This document shows positions 14,654-22,048 of a stretch of 64,000 nucleotides of DNA, piece after piece (the first letter of the stretch is position 1; every line of letters starts with the position of its first letter). The position numbers and the translations under genes are program-made. A model generated the notes under the pieces. That model searched no databases and was not told the DNA's origin. It worked only from the letters and a program-made list of their open reading frames with translations. This stretch comes from Pelagicoccus mobilis (lineage in GTDB: Bacteria > Verrucomicrobiota > Verrucomicrobiia > Opitutales > Opitutaceae): assembly GCF_016595505.1 (NCBI RefSeq), contig NZ_JAENIL010000003.1, positions 124,001 to 188,000 on the forward strand. The letters are read 5' to 3'.

Positions 14654-15673
14654 CTAATATATTTCCTGTTTTATTGGAGGTTGGTGTCCTGTCAGTCCTC
14701 TGCAAAAGGCTTCGGGGGTTCTCTTAGCTAAAAAACTAGATCGATGTGTCTGTGTGTATTGTTCTTTGGTTGAGCGTGCCAGACTATTGAGTGCTCGAGC
14801 TATTTCTTCCTCGGTTGGGTGTTTGGGTAGTTGACTGATCCCTAGCGTTTTTGAAAAGATTTGAAGGGTGTTCTCGGCTATGAAAAGAACTGGTTTGTTG
14901 TGAAGTATTGCATTTATAACCATTGAAGAGGAACCTGCATGGTTCTTGTAAATGGCTAAAACTATATCCGTCTTAGTGAGTTCCTGGTGGAGTTGTTCGT
15001 CTGAGAAGCGTTCGTTGACGGATTTGATTGTTGGGTTTGAGTTCGGTTCAGACTTTTGTGCAATTTGTCTTTGGGTTCTCTTGTCTTGTTGGCCGAGTAT
15101 CGTAAGATGTGATTTGATATTGTGTGCTTTTGAATAGTTGTGTATTCCGTTTATTGACTCTACTATTGATTTACGATTGTCAATATAGCCGGCAATCAGG
15201 AACTTTGAGGCGGATGGGCGGTGGGGTGGGATTGTCTCAGGTGGGCTCAGCAGAATTGGGTCGAATATCATTTTAGTGTTGTTCGCGTCTATTTTAACTA
15301 AGTCTTCTGTTGGGTTCTCGAGAGAAAGGGGTTCGATGTCTAGTATGTTTAATATCTCAAGGAGAGCTTTTACGAGTAGTCTTCTTGTTGTGCTGGGGCT
15401 GTTTAGAAGACCATAATAAAAAAGTAAGCTTATCTTGTTTGTATGACCGAATAGTCTTAGCAGGATTGCAGCGAACCAGTGCGATTCTGCGTGTAGGAAG
15501 ATATAGTTGCTTTTTTCGCTTGTTCCTGCCTTTGAGATTGAGAACAAAGCTTGTGAGAGTTTACTTTTGTTGACGAGTTGAGATGCTGTTCTTTTATTGT
15601 GGTGGCTTTCTATTATAGATATGTAGTTTTTGAAGTGACCGTTTTTGCGTGGGTATATTAGGGTTGTTAGCAT
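14654..15673 (-). CDS. GT-B glycosyltransferase
   Basis: A 339-residue protein. A Rossmann-like N-terminal lobe (LIYPRKNGHFKNYISII) is followed by a C-terminal lobe with KFLIAGYIDNRK (about 165-176), HLTILGQQDK and the donor-site segment IVLAIYKNHAGSSSMVINAILHNKPVLF (about 240-267). The last is typical of GT1/GT4-like nucleotide-sugar binding, including a glycine/serine loop and a conserved asparagine. The start ATG lies 1 nt past the stop of the polymerase gene, indicating tight coupling. It probably adds one sugar of the repeat unit. Confidence 0.7.
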   Translation of the reverse strand: MLTTLIYPRKNGHFKNYISIIESHHNKRTASQLVNKSKLSQALFSISKAGTSEKSNYIFLHAESHWFAAILLRLFGHTNKISLLFYYGLLNSPSTTRRLLVKALLEILNILDIEPLSLENPTEDLVKIDANNTKMIFDPILLSPPETIPPHRPSASKFLIAGYIDNRKSIVESINGIHNYSKAHNIKSHLTILGQQDKRTQRQIAQKSEPNSNPTIKSVNERFSDEQLHQELTKTDIVLAIYKNHAGSSSMVINAILHNKPVLFIAENTLQIFSKTLGISQLPKHPTEEEIARALNSLARSTKEQYTQTHRSSFLAKRTPEAFCRGLTGHQPPIKQEIY

Positions 15674-15674
15674 T

Positions 15675-16667
15675 TTAGTACGAAAGTATTCGGTATGGGA
15701 TCATGGATCCTTGATCGAGATTGGATTTTGTGTATAAAGATGCTAGGTAAAGTATGATTAGGATGATGAATGCTGTCTTTTCACTGTTCTTCATGACTAG
15801 GAATGTTCTGTTCCATGTTAGGAAGCAGAATGCAATGTAGAAGTAGAATGACATACGACCTAATACTGCGTCGAAACTGATAGTCATGTAGTTTATTGCG
15901 ATTCCGGCTACTATAACGTAATAGTGGAGTTTGTTTTCTCTTTTGTTTAGGGAGATTATGAGGAGGAGTATTGTCGTTAATAAAGACTTGTAGCCGTATT
16001 CGTGCTTTCCGTCGTAGAATGAAATTAGTGGGACGTGAGATGTTGCTATTGCGATAAGAAGTTCGGATACTGGTATTAATGAAATTAAAATGAGCGTTGG
16101 GATGAGTTGGTACTTCCGGGGGGAGATCCAAAGTGCTGCTAAAAAAAGTACAAACGGTATTGAGCTGTAGTGGGTTAGGGTTGCTGCTAGAGAGAAAACC
16201 CAGAATCTCCATTCCTTAGTCGTTACGAAATGATAGGCACAGAAACAGAAGCCCACTGCGGTGGTCTGTCTGATTATCGAGAAGGATTCGGGAAAGAACC
16301 ATGGTAGGCAAATGAAGCCAATTACGGTGAAACAGTTCTTGGAGTGACGACTTGCTAGTGCTATTAGGGAGGTTGTTAATAGAGCGTGTAGTATGAAGAG
16401 CGTTTGATGATGCCCAGTAAGTAGTGACAGTTGAAATAGAAACCTGGAAATTGGTTCTCTTGGGTGGATAGAGGAATAGAAGTTGTTTTTGTATTGAATG
16501 TAGTCGAATCCTATTCCGTCTCTTAAAGATAGGATAATGAATACTACCAGTAGGGAAAGTGTTGTTGCCGGAAAATTGCGTTTTGAGAGCTTAAAATTAC
16601 TGAATAGAGCCACTACCAATATTGGGAACGTATACAGGAAGATGCTAGCTGCGTTGTTTATTACCAT
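15675..16667 (-). CDS. EpsG/Wzy-like polysaccharide polymerase
   Basis: A 330-residue membrane protein with about nine or ten hydrophobic helices. The motifs SLRDGIGFDYIQYKNNFY (about 46-63), SIIRQTTAVGFCF (about 129-141) and LTHYSSIPFVLF (about 164-175) match the EpsG family of bacterial polymerases. It would join lipid-linked repeat units on the periplasmic face. It is the first gene of the AT-rich minus-strand block and is followed without a gap by a glycosyltransferase. Confidence 0.78.
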   Translation of the reverse strand: MVINNAASIFLYTFPILVVALFSNFKLSKRNFPATTLSLLVVFIILSLRDGIGFDYIQYKNNFYSSIHPREPISRFLFQLSLLTGHHQTLFILHALLTTSLIALASRHSKNCFTVIGFICLPWFFPESFSIIRQTTAVGFCFCAYHFVTTKEWRFWVFSLAATLTHYSSIPFVLFLAALWISPRKYQLIPTLILISLIPVSELLIAIATSHVPLISFYDGKHEYGYKSLLTTILLLIISLNKRENKLHYYVIVAGIAINYMTISFDAVLGRMSFYFYIAFCFLTWNRTFLVMKNSEKTAFIILIILYLASLYTKSNLDQGSMIPYRILSY

Positions 16668-16722
16668 GGAAGGGTGGTGTTAATTCACCTTTTTTGAACT
16701 GTGTGAGCTTGATGTTATTTAG

Positions 16723-17271
16723 TTAAATAATATCTTTGTGATGAATTGGGAGGCTACGCTTTGGGGATACACGCTCTTCTTGAGTTGACAGAAATTTGGA
16801 TACGATTGGGAAAAGGAGCTCGGCTTTATTGATCCATGATGTGATGGTGTCGATTCGCTCGTGCACGATTGGGCTAGAGGTGTTTTTGCTTTGTCGGGCG
16901 ATTTCTTTGAGGCGTTCAGCCCCATCTTTGAGTTCTGGGCGAATACGTTGGCTGATGAAGCCGTCGGCAATGAGTCGGAGGCTGTTTTCGGCAATGTGGT
17001 GATCGCGACGGTCGCCCGCGATATAGGCGGGGTTGAGGGCGTTGATACTTTTGAGGAAGCGGATGCCTTGGCTGGCGGAGCCTTTGCTGATCTGGAGCTT
17101 CTCGACGACGTGATCGAGTGCGAGCGGAGTTTCGCTAGCGAAGAAGAGGCCGTAGATCTCTCCATAAGACTTTGGGAGGCCGAAGGCTTGGGCGGCACTG
17201 ACGAAGAAAGCGATAAGCTCGCGTTCGATGTCGGTGAGCTGGTTTGTGTTTGTTTTACCCACGAAGGTCAC
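16723..17271 (-). CDS. GbsR/MarR-type winged-helix transcriptional regulator
   Basis: A 182-residue DNA-binding protein related to the GbsR branch of the MarR family. The helix-turn-helix lies at about residues 40-90 (LPKSYGEIYGLFFAS...LQISKGSASQGIRFLKSINAL), and a C-terminal helical dimer region follows. GbsR-like regulators often precede exopolysaccharide genes in Verrucomicrobia and Planctomycetes, and control of the downstream block is inferred. The GTG start at 17271 lies inside a nonamer-type repeat (CGTGACCTTCGTGGGT), so the first residues are repeat-derived. A second in-frame GTG at 17262 is also possible. Confidence 0.8.
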   Translation of the reverse strand: MTFVGKTNTNQLTDIERELIAFFVSAAQAFGLPKSYGEIYGLFFASETPLALDHVVEKLQISKGSASQGIRFLKSINALNPAYIAGDRRDHHIAENSLRLIADGFISQRIRPELKDGAERLKEIARQSKNTSSPIVHERIDTITSWINKAELLFPIVSKFLSTQEERVSPKRSLPIHHKDII

Positions 17272-17284
17272 GAATAGGCACGAA
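17255..17284 (+). repeat. Nonamer-type repeat overlapping the GbsR start
   Basis: TACCCACGAAGGTCACGAAT followed by AGGCACGAAG, with nine-base periodicity. It overlaps the start codon of the regulator gene, in the same orientation as at the export, wzi and fcl genes. Confidence 0.55.
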
Positions 17285-17518
17285 GTGGTGCGGTGTGTTG
17301 AATCCGAGTTAGGGAGTTTGTTTGCAAGGTGATTGCGGGAACTACTGAAGTTCGGTTCAAGGAGTTCAAGAAAAAATGAACACGTGTGCGAAAGGGTCGA
17401 TTTCTGATCGGTAATCCGGGATCAGGGATTTGCGATACGAGGGGAGCGATGCGTTTTTTAACCGCTAAATGACGCTAATGGTCGCTAAATGTTTGGATTG
17501 TTTTCTTAACCACGAAGT

Positions 17519-17585
17519 TCGCTAAGGTTGATCGGATTGTGTTGGTTTAACCACTCGTTCGCGGGGCTCACTGGATCCGAGTTTA
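17519..17585 (+). repeat. 67-bp duplicated segment, copy 1
   Basis: Shares TTGGTTTAACCACTCGTTCG and the following CGGGGCTCACTGG with 18,605-18,672. Both copies flank the VapBC module whose toxin is broken. Confidence 0.8.
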
Positions 17586-17730
17586 GCTCGGGGAGGATCC
17601 GCCGTTGGCGGGGAGGATTTTGTTTTTTTGATTGGTTGTTGGGGGAGTGGACACGCGCGGAGCGCCTGCCCCACCTTATGGAGGGGAAGGAAAGAGAGAT
17701 AATGGGGGTGGTTGTGGGATCTTGCGTTTA

Positions 17731-17763
17731 GGCGTGACGCGGCGGTCCCGCCCTACCTTTGAG
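17731..17763 (-). repeat. Partial 69-bp family repeat
   Basis: On the minus strand reads CTCAAAGGTAGGGCGGGACC followed by GCCGCGTCACGCC. It shares the AAAGGTAGGG head and an internal stem with 2729-2797. Confidence 0.55.
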
Positions 17764-17825
17764 GTGCTTCCGTATATGCGAATCACTACTAGTCGTTGCA
17801 GCGGGGCTGGTGCGACGAATGATGC

Positions 17826-18248
17826 TTAGCTTAGGATGTGTGCTTCGAGTCCTTTGTAGGCTGTAAACCCTTTGTCGAAGGTGAGCATTGTCATCGCTGA
17901 TTTTTTGGCGAAGGCAGCTAAGTAGGCGTCGTTCCATATCTTGGGCGAGAATTTTGCGTTTTTGGGGTAGGCCTTCCACTGGCTCGCTATTTCGGGTGGC
18001 TCTTCGGCGTATTCTATTCGATCTTCAGTCAGGAAGCGTTCGCAGGCTTTCCAAGCTTGAGCATGTGTGAGTGGGATGTTCATCGCTTTGGGATTGGTCG
18101 ATAGGCGGAGAAACCCTTGTTGGGTCATCCGGCACATGCAGCAGGCTTTGGTGTCTTGTTTGTTGAGCCACTCCCAGGCGCTTCAGCAGTGTGGGTGTTT
18201 CTCGAAAGCGAGGGCGAGCCAGATGTTGACGTCAGCCAAGTAGGGCAC
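17826..18248 (-). pseudogene. VapC-family PIN toxin interrupted by an in-frame TGA
   Basis: From GTG 18248 the frame encodes VPYLADVNIWLALAFEKHPHC, then TGA (18,183-18,185), then resumes without a shift as SAWEWLNKQDTKACC...WNDAYLAAFAKKSAMTMLTFDKGF to the stop at 17826. The complete product would be 140 residues with all PIN acidic motifs on both sides of the stop. A single substitution (for example from CGA) is enough to explain it. The first 21 codons overlap the antitoxin by 17 nt. Any downstream restart, such as ATG 18137, would lack the first catalytic aspartate, so the toxin is probably dead unless TGA is read through. Confidence 0.75.
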
Positions 18249-18474
18249 GGTCTTCTTCCTCCAATAGGTCGCTTTGTTGGTCTGGGCTTACCGCGATCGG
18301 TTCCGGGGTTGAGAAGAGAGGGCCTCGCAAGCGAACGGGTTTCGAAGATTCGGCCGTCTCCAAATCTCGTCTAAGAGCGTTTGCTAGGTATTCGCGGAAC
18401 GATTCTCCTCGTAGGGCGGCCTTGGCTATGGCTTGCCGGTAGAGTTGCTCTGGTATGTCTACGGTTGTGCGCAT
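18232..18474 (-). CDS. vapB: VapB-like ribbon-helix-helix antitoxin
   Basis: An 80-residue protein with the N-terminal MRTTVDIPEQLYRQAIAKAA ribbon-helix-helix. A C-terminal part rich in acidic residues (DLLEEEDRALLG) would neutralise the toxin. It overlaps the toxin frame at its 3' end, the standard VapBC arrangement. It remains intact although its toxin partner carries a stop codon, the expected decay order for such pairs. Confidence 0.82.
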   Translation of the reverse strand: MRTTVDIPEQLYRQAIAKAALRGESFREYLANALRRDLETAESSKPVRLRGPLFSTPEPIAVSPDQQSDLLEEEDRALLG

Positions 18475-18604
18475 GTTTATGATTATGGCATATCTATGTC
18501 TGAGTGCGAAGGCCTATGGTTTGGAATTGTCTGGGTGCTGCTGTCGGGTTCTAGGTTTCGGTAAAGGTGTTGATTGTTTTCTTAACCGCGAAGCACGCCA
18601 AGTT

Positions 18605-18672
18605 CGCTAAGATTGATCGGGTTGAGTTGGTTTAACCACTCGTTCGCGGGGCTCACTGGTAGATCGGAGTTT
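18605..18672 (+). repeat. 67-bp duplicated segment, copy 2
   Basis: See 17,519-17,585. Divergence between the copies is a few substitutions plus a 3-4 base indel. Confidence 0.8.
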
Positions 18673-18718
18673 AGGAGGTTTTGTAGTTGCACTCATTTCT
18701 CCGACCTCCGCGGATTTG

Positions 18719-18816
18719 ATCAGCAATCAGCAATCAGCAATCAGCAATCAGCAATCAGCAATCAGCAATCAGCAATCAGCAATCAGCAATCAGCAATCAG
18801 CAATCAGGAATCAGCA
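18719..18816 (+). repeat. Tandem array of 14 heptamers (ATCAGCA)
   Basis: Twelve perfect ATCAGCA units in a row, one ATCAGGA variant and a final perfect unit, 98 bp in all. The array ends 64 nt before the start of the epimerase gene. Short TTACTGA arrays at about 3,919 and 19,974 are the same heptamer family (AATCAGT) on the opposite strand. Confidence 0.9.
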
Positions 18817-18880
18817 TTTCGTGATCCGAGCGGAGCGAGACGGTTCTGTCTTTGGGGTTGAACTAAGGGTGGATTCGTAA

Positions 18881-19900
18881 ATGGCTGTGTCGGTGCGAGT
18901 TTTGATTACAGGAGTTGCGGGGTATATCGGGTCCAACCTCGCTTTGCGATTGAAGGAGGAGGGAGCTGAAGCCTCAGGTTTGGATGGGTTTACGGACTAT
19001 TATGACCCTGCGTTGAAGCGTGAAACGGCTCGTCGGTTGGAGCTAGCGGGAGTGAAAATCTTTGAGGGGGATCTGACAGAAGCGGCGGCCTCGGCGATGC
19101 CGCCCTACCTTGAGAATGTGGATGCGGTGGTGCATTTTGCTGCTCAGCCGGGAATCTCCGCCACAACGCCTTGGGAGGACTATAACCGCAACAATGTAGT
19201 GGCGACGCATTGTTTGCTGGAGGCGGTTCGCAAGGCTGGGGTGAAGCGGTTCGTTAATGTTTCGTCGTCATCGGTTTATGGCTTGCGGGCTACCGACTCG
19301 GAGATTGGAGAGCCTAAACCAGCGTCCTGGTACGGAGAGACGAAGTTGGCGGCGGAGCTGGAGGTGATGGGGGCGGTACGCCAGGGGAGGCAGATGAAAA
19401 ATGTAAAATCGAAAACGGAAGATGGGGAAGGTGGCTTTTCGGCCTGTTCTCTGCGTTTGTTTTCGGTGTATGGGGAGAGGGAGCGGCCGGATAAGCTGTT
19501 TCCTCGTTTGATTCGGGCGATTGCGAATGAAGAGGAGTTTCCGCTTTTTGAGGGGAGTTGGGATCACCAGCGGTCGTTTACGTATGTGGGGGATATTTGT
19601 GAAGCGATCTCCTGTGTTCTGAATAATTGGGAGAAGGCGGAAGGGGAGATCTTTAACGTGGGGACGGATCGTTGCTTCACCACTGGAGAAGCGATCGAAA
19701 CGGTCCAGGAGATCATGGGGCGTAAGGCGAAAATCAATCTGCTGCCGCCACGTCCGGGCGATCAGGCGGCGACCCACGCCAATATTGGGAAGATTCGCAA
19801 GAAGCTAGGCTGGGAGCCAAAGACTTCGCTGCGGGGTGGCTTGGAGCGAATGGTCAAGTGGTACATGGACGAGGTCCATGGAAAGATCGATTGGCGGTAG
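18881..19900 (+). CDS. UDP-glucuronate 4-epimerase-like extended SDR
   Basis: A 339-residue NAD-dependent epimerase. Features are the Rossmann motif TGVAGYIGSNL (10-20), the segment DGFTDYYDPALKR (35-47) that is diagnostic of UDP-glucuronate epimerases, the serine region NVSSSSVYG (126-134), the catalytic pair Y151/K155 (SWYGETK) and the C-terminal FNVGTDRCFTTGEAIE. An insertion of about 20 residues around 168-187 (RQGRQMKNVKSKTEDGEGGF) is not part of the family core. It is the only plus-strand gene of the polysaccharide set and lies alone, with repeats on both sides. It probably supplies UDP-galacturonate or a related sugar. Confidence 0.85.
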   Translation: MAVSVRVLITGVAGYIGSNLALRLKEEGAEASGLDGFTDYYDPALKRETARRLELAGVKIFEGDLTEAAASAMPPYLENVDAVVHFAAQPGISATTPWEDYNRNNVVATHCLLEAVRKAGVKRFVNVSSSSVYGLRATDSEIGEPKPASWYGETKLAAELEVMGAVRQGRQMKNVKSKTEDGEGGFSACSLRLFSVYGERERPDKLFPRLIRAIANEEEFPLFEGSWDHQRSFTYVGDICEAISCVLNNWEKAEGEIFNVGTDRCFTTGEAIETVQEIMGRKAKINLLPPRPGDQAATHANIGKIRKKLGWEPKTSLRGGLERMVKWYMDEVHGKIDWR

Positions 19901-19920
19901 GAGATTTTGATCGGGTTGTG

Positions 19921-19960
19921 CTTTTTTAACCGCGAAGTACGCTGAGTTCGCGAAGTTTTT
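19921..19960 (+). repeat. Nonamer-type repeat, cleanest copy
   Basis: TTTTTTAACCGC, then units GAAGTACGC, TGAGTTCGC and GAAGTTTTT. This copy shows the nine-base period most clearly. Confidence 0.75.
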
Positions 19961-20090
19961 GATGGTTGGATTACTGATTACTGATTACTGATTGAGGATT
20001 GAGCGAAGCGAGTCGGGTTGTGTTTTGCTTTCTGAATCGCGTCCGTCTTCGCCTCTGGCTACGCCGAGACAAGGAGGCTGCTAAGAACGC

Positions 20091-20155
20091 GGAGTTTGGG
20101 TGGTTGTCAGGTTGGCCTGTGGCCAAGTAGGTGCACGCGATGCGGCGGGAGGTTT
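20091..20155 (+). repeat. Twin-hairpin repeat, copy C
   Basis: GGAGTTTGGGTGGTTGTCAG, then the perfect hairpin TTGGCCTGTGGCCAA. The second hairpin is altered by an inserted A (GTGCACGCGATGCGGC). Confidence 0.8.
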
Positions 20156-20335
20156 TGTTTTTCTTGACCGCTAAATTACGCTAATGGTCGCTAAATGTTT
20201 TGATTGGTTGCTGGAGAGCAGGGCTTTGTATTTAGATCAATTTTGAGGGATTCGCGATCTGAGTTAGGCGAGGGTGTGGGGTTGTGCTGGGCAAAAAGAT
20301 TGAGTTGATGCAGAGTGGTGACAGTCTTTTTCCTT

Positions 20336-20560
20336 ATGGATGATTTAACCGTGAGAATAACTGTAGACCCCGGCAAGTGTGGAGGCAAACCTTGCATTCG
20401 CGGTATGCGCATCAGGGTTATTGATGTTCTAGACCTGCTCGCTCAAGGTCTCACCGATTCAGAGATTTTGGAAGAACTCCCCGATCTAGAGGAAGCTGAC
20501 ATCCGTGCATCTGTGCTTTACGCCAGAAAGCGTATGGATCACGCAGTGATCGCGGTATGA
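20336..20560 (+). CDS. DUF433-family antitoxin
   Basis: A 74-residue protein. ITVDPGKCGGKPCIRGMRIRVIDVLDLLAQGLTDSEIL is the hallmark of DUF433, a compact helical DNA-binding fold, followed by DLEEADIRASVLYARKRMDH. DUF433 proteins are usually the antitoxin of a DUF5615 PIN-like toxin, exactly the neighbour found here with an ATGA overlap. The start is placed at ATG 20336, where DUF433 homology begins, although an in-frame GTG lies seven codons upstream. Confidence 0.85.
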   Translation: MDDLTVRITVDPGKCGGKPCIRGMRIRVIDVLDLLAQGLTDSEILEELPDLEEADIRASVLYARKRMDHAVIAV

Positions 20561-20889
20561 GAATCTGGATCGATGCCCACATTTCTCCGGGCATCGCCGC
20601 ATGGCTGAGCGAGACTTCCGATTATAAAGTGCAGTCTTTGCGTGGTCTCGGTCTGCGTGATGCCGATGACTTGACCATTTTCATGCGAGCGAAGGAAGCT
20701 GACGTGATTTTCGTCACGAAAGACTCTGATTTCGTCGATCTTGTCGAGGCTCGGGGTGCTCCACCTAAAGTTATTCTGTTGAAAACTGGCAATACCACAA
20801 ACCGTAGACTTCGCGAAATCTTTGCTTCGCACCTCGATGAGGTTGTATCCCGTTTCATGGATGGTGAAACCATAGTGGAGATTCGGTAG
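20557..20889 (+). CDS. DUF5615 PIN-like toxin
   Basis: A 110-residue protein. RIWIDAHISPGIAAWL carries the first acidic residue, and ADVIFVTKDSDFVDLVE the later acidic cluster. The end, ILLKTGNTTNRRLREIF, matches the DUF5615 (Mut7-C-related PIN-like) family. These small putative nucleases pair with DUF433 antitoxins. The 4-nt overlap with the upstream gene implies translational coupling. The reading frame is intact. Confidence 0.85.
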   Translation: MRIWIDAHISPGIAAWLSETSDYKVQSLRGLGLRDADDLTIFMRAKEADVIFVTKDSDFVDLVEARGAPPKVILLKTGNTTNRRLREIFASHLDEVVSRFMDGETIVEIR

Positions 20890-21709
20890 GGGCAATCAGA
20901 TGCCGTGTGATTGCAAGTGAAGCTCTCGGAGGTTGATTTGGCTTTTGAGGCCTTTTGAGCCTTTACGAGCGTGTGCGAGAAGGCCTGATAAGAGCCAATA
21001 AAGAGAGTGACACAGAAGCAAAGTGACCAAATAGAAATTTGGTTGGGTTTTGCCTTCGCTACAGCGAAGACCTTCACGGATTGTGTTGGGGCTTACCACG
21101 GAGAGCTCAGAATGCATGGAGCGTTGGATCAGTACCCCATGTGGCGATGAAGGTGTTGTTCTAACTGCTCACGACTAGACTTCACATGACGCTACGACCG
21201 GCTGGCTGCGGGGTGATGTTTTCGGATTTCTCTGAGAGGTTTTCAATGATTGGTTTTTACCACGGAGATCACAGAGGTACGGAGGAAGTAATACATGGAT
21301 TCATCATGAGGCTCCTGAACTCCGTGACCTCCAGTGAGCATCGCGAACGGGTGGTTAATTCTTTATTAGGCTCGAACTATCGCTTGCCTCTGCGTTCTTA
21401 GCGTACTCGAGCGAAGCGGGCGGTTTGGATTGTGCTTTCTGAACCGCGGTACCGAGCGCTTTTGTGCGACACTTGAGAAGCAGGGCAACGAAACAATCGC
21501 CAAGAACGCGGAGTTTGGGTGGTTGTCAGGTTGGCCTGTGGCCAAGTAGGTGCCGCGATGCGGCGGGAGGTTTTTGGGAAGTGCTGCTTGGGGGCCTAGG
21601 GTGTGGTGTGCGATGTTTGGCCGTTTGGATTACACGGTGGTGAAAGCACTCTCCAACTTTTTTGGTGGCTGAAACTGTTAGTGGTGTCAGACTTCCTTTC
21701 CTGATGCCT
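20890..21709. other. 820-base gene-free stretch with repeats
   Basis: Includes a segment at about 20,990-21,045 related to 2,840-2,880 (GAGTGACACAGAAGCAAAGT), an ACCACGGAGATCACAGAGG nonamer-like element (about 21,258-21,290), a GCGAAGCGGGCGGTT ending (about 21,391-21,425), a GTGCGACACTTGAGAA cassette (about 21,457-21,500, also at about 22,150) and a twin-hairpin element. No convincing gene. Confidence 0.6.
21510..21574 (+). repeat. Twin-hairpin repeat, copy D
   Basis: Two perfect mini-hairpins in a row, TTGGCCTGTGGCCAA then GCCGCGATGCGGC, each with a 3-nt loop, followed by GGGAGGTTTTT. Confidence 0.85.
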
Positions 21710-21829
21710 ATGGATTTTCAGTTGGTGACGGACAAGGTGCTTCGAGGAGAGATGGGCGAGTTGTCGACTGGGAATTACTCGGTGACTTCTTCCCTCTCTT
21801 TGATCGGTATGAACTTTTGGGAGAGTTGA
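21710..21829 (+). CDS. Possible 39-residue small protein
   Basis: ATG at 21710 opens a 39-codon frame (MDFQLVTDKVLRGEMGELST...GMNFWES) that stops 9 nt before the next small gene. No domain is recognised and no ribosome site is clear. It may be a truncated remnant of a larger gene or a true small partner of the following gene. Confidence 0.3.
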   Translation: MDFQLVTDKVLRGEMGELSTGNYSVTSSLSLIGMNFWES

Positions 21830-21838
21830 GGAAATCGA

Positions 21839-22048
21839 ATGGCTAGGTTAAGCGAAAGGGAGAAAGAGGAGTTCTTGGAGGATGCTCTTTCGATTGAGCG
21901 GAGGGAGGCTTTCAGGTCTTTGCGTGCGGGAAGTCAGCAAGCGCTGTCGCCGGACGAATTGATGCTGTTTCTGAACTGGGCGCAGCAGTTTATGACCGAG
22001 GATGTGTCCGAACGGGGGCCGATTAAAGGCGATCGGTTTTTGATGTGA
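21839..22048 (+). CDS. Small hypothetical protein, possible orphan of a two-gene module
   Basis: A 69-residue charged, helical protein (MARLSEREKEEFLEDALSIERREAF... ending FLNWAQQFM...PIKGDRFLM). A GAGGA ribosome site lies about 7 nt upstream. Small proteins of this general layout, with an acidic helix and an ending like PI-x-G-x-x-FLM, often accompany nucleotidyltransferase-type genes in Verrucomicrobia, but no such gene follows here. This recollection is unverified. No signal peptide. Confidence 0.5.
   Translation: MARLSEREKEEFLEDALSIERREAFRSLRAGSQQALSPDELMLFLNWAQQFMTEDVSERGPIKGDRFLM

Larger units (their letters stand above)
17285..17825. other. Gene-free stretch with repeats
   Basis: Holds nonamer repeats (17,455-17,500 and 17,512-17,528), one arm of a direct duplication (17,519-17,585, matching 18,605-18,672) and a partial 69-bp repeat (17,731-17,763, with the stem GGCGGTCCCGCC). 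No gene is visible. Confidence 0.65.
18475..18880. other. Gene-free stretch with duplicated segment and heptamer tandem repeat
   Basis: It includes a nonamer repeat (about 18,576-18,612), the second copy of the 67-bp duplication (18,605-18,672) and the heptamer array (18,719-18,816). Open frames through the array encode only monotonous SAISNQQ and are not genes. Confidence 0.65.
19901..20335. other. Gene-free stretch with composite repeats
   Basis: Contains a clean nonamer repeat (19,921-19,960), a short heptamer run (about 19,974-20,001), the TCTTCGCC...GGCTACGCCGAGAC cassette, a twin-hairpin element (20,091-20,155) and an ACCGCTAAATTACGCTAATG element (about 20,166-20,200) that recurs at about 17,459 and 22,313. 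Confidence 0.65.

Noticed and set aside
18613-18861. Plus-strand frame with SAISNQQ repeats
   Set aside because: Translation of the heptamer array; no gene.
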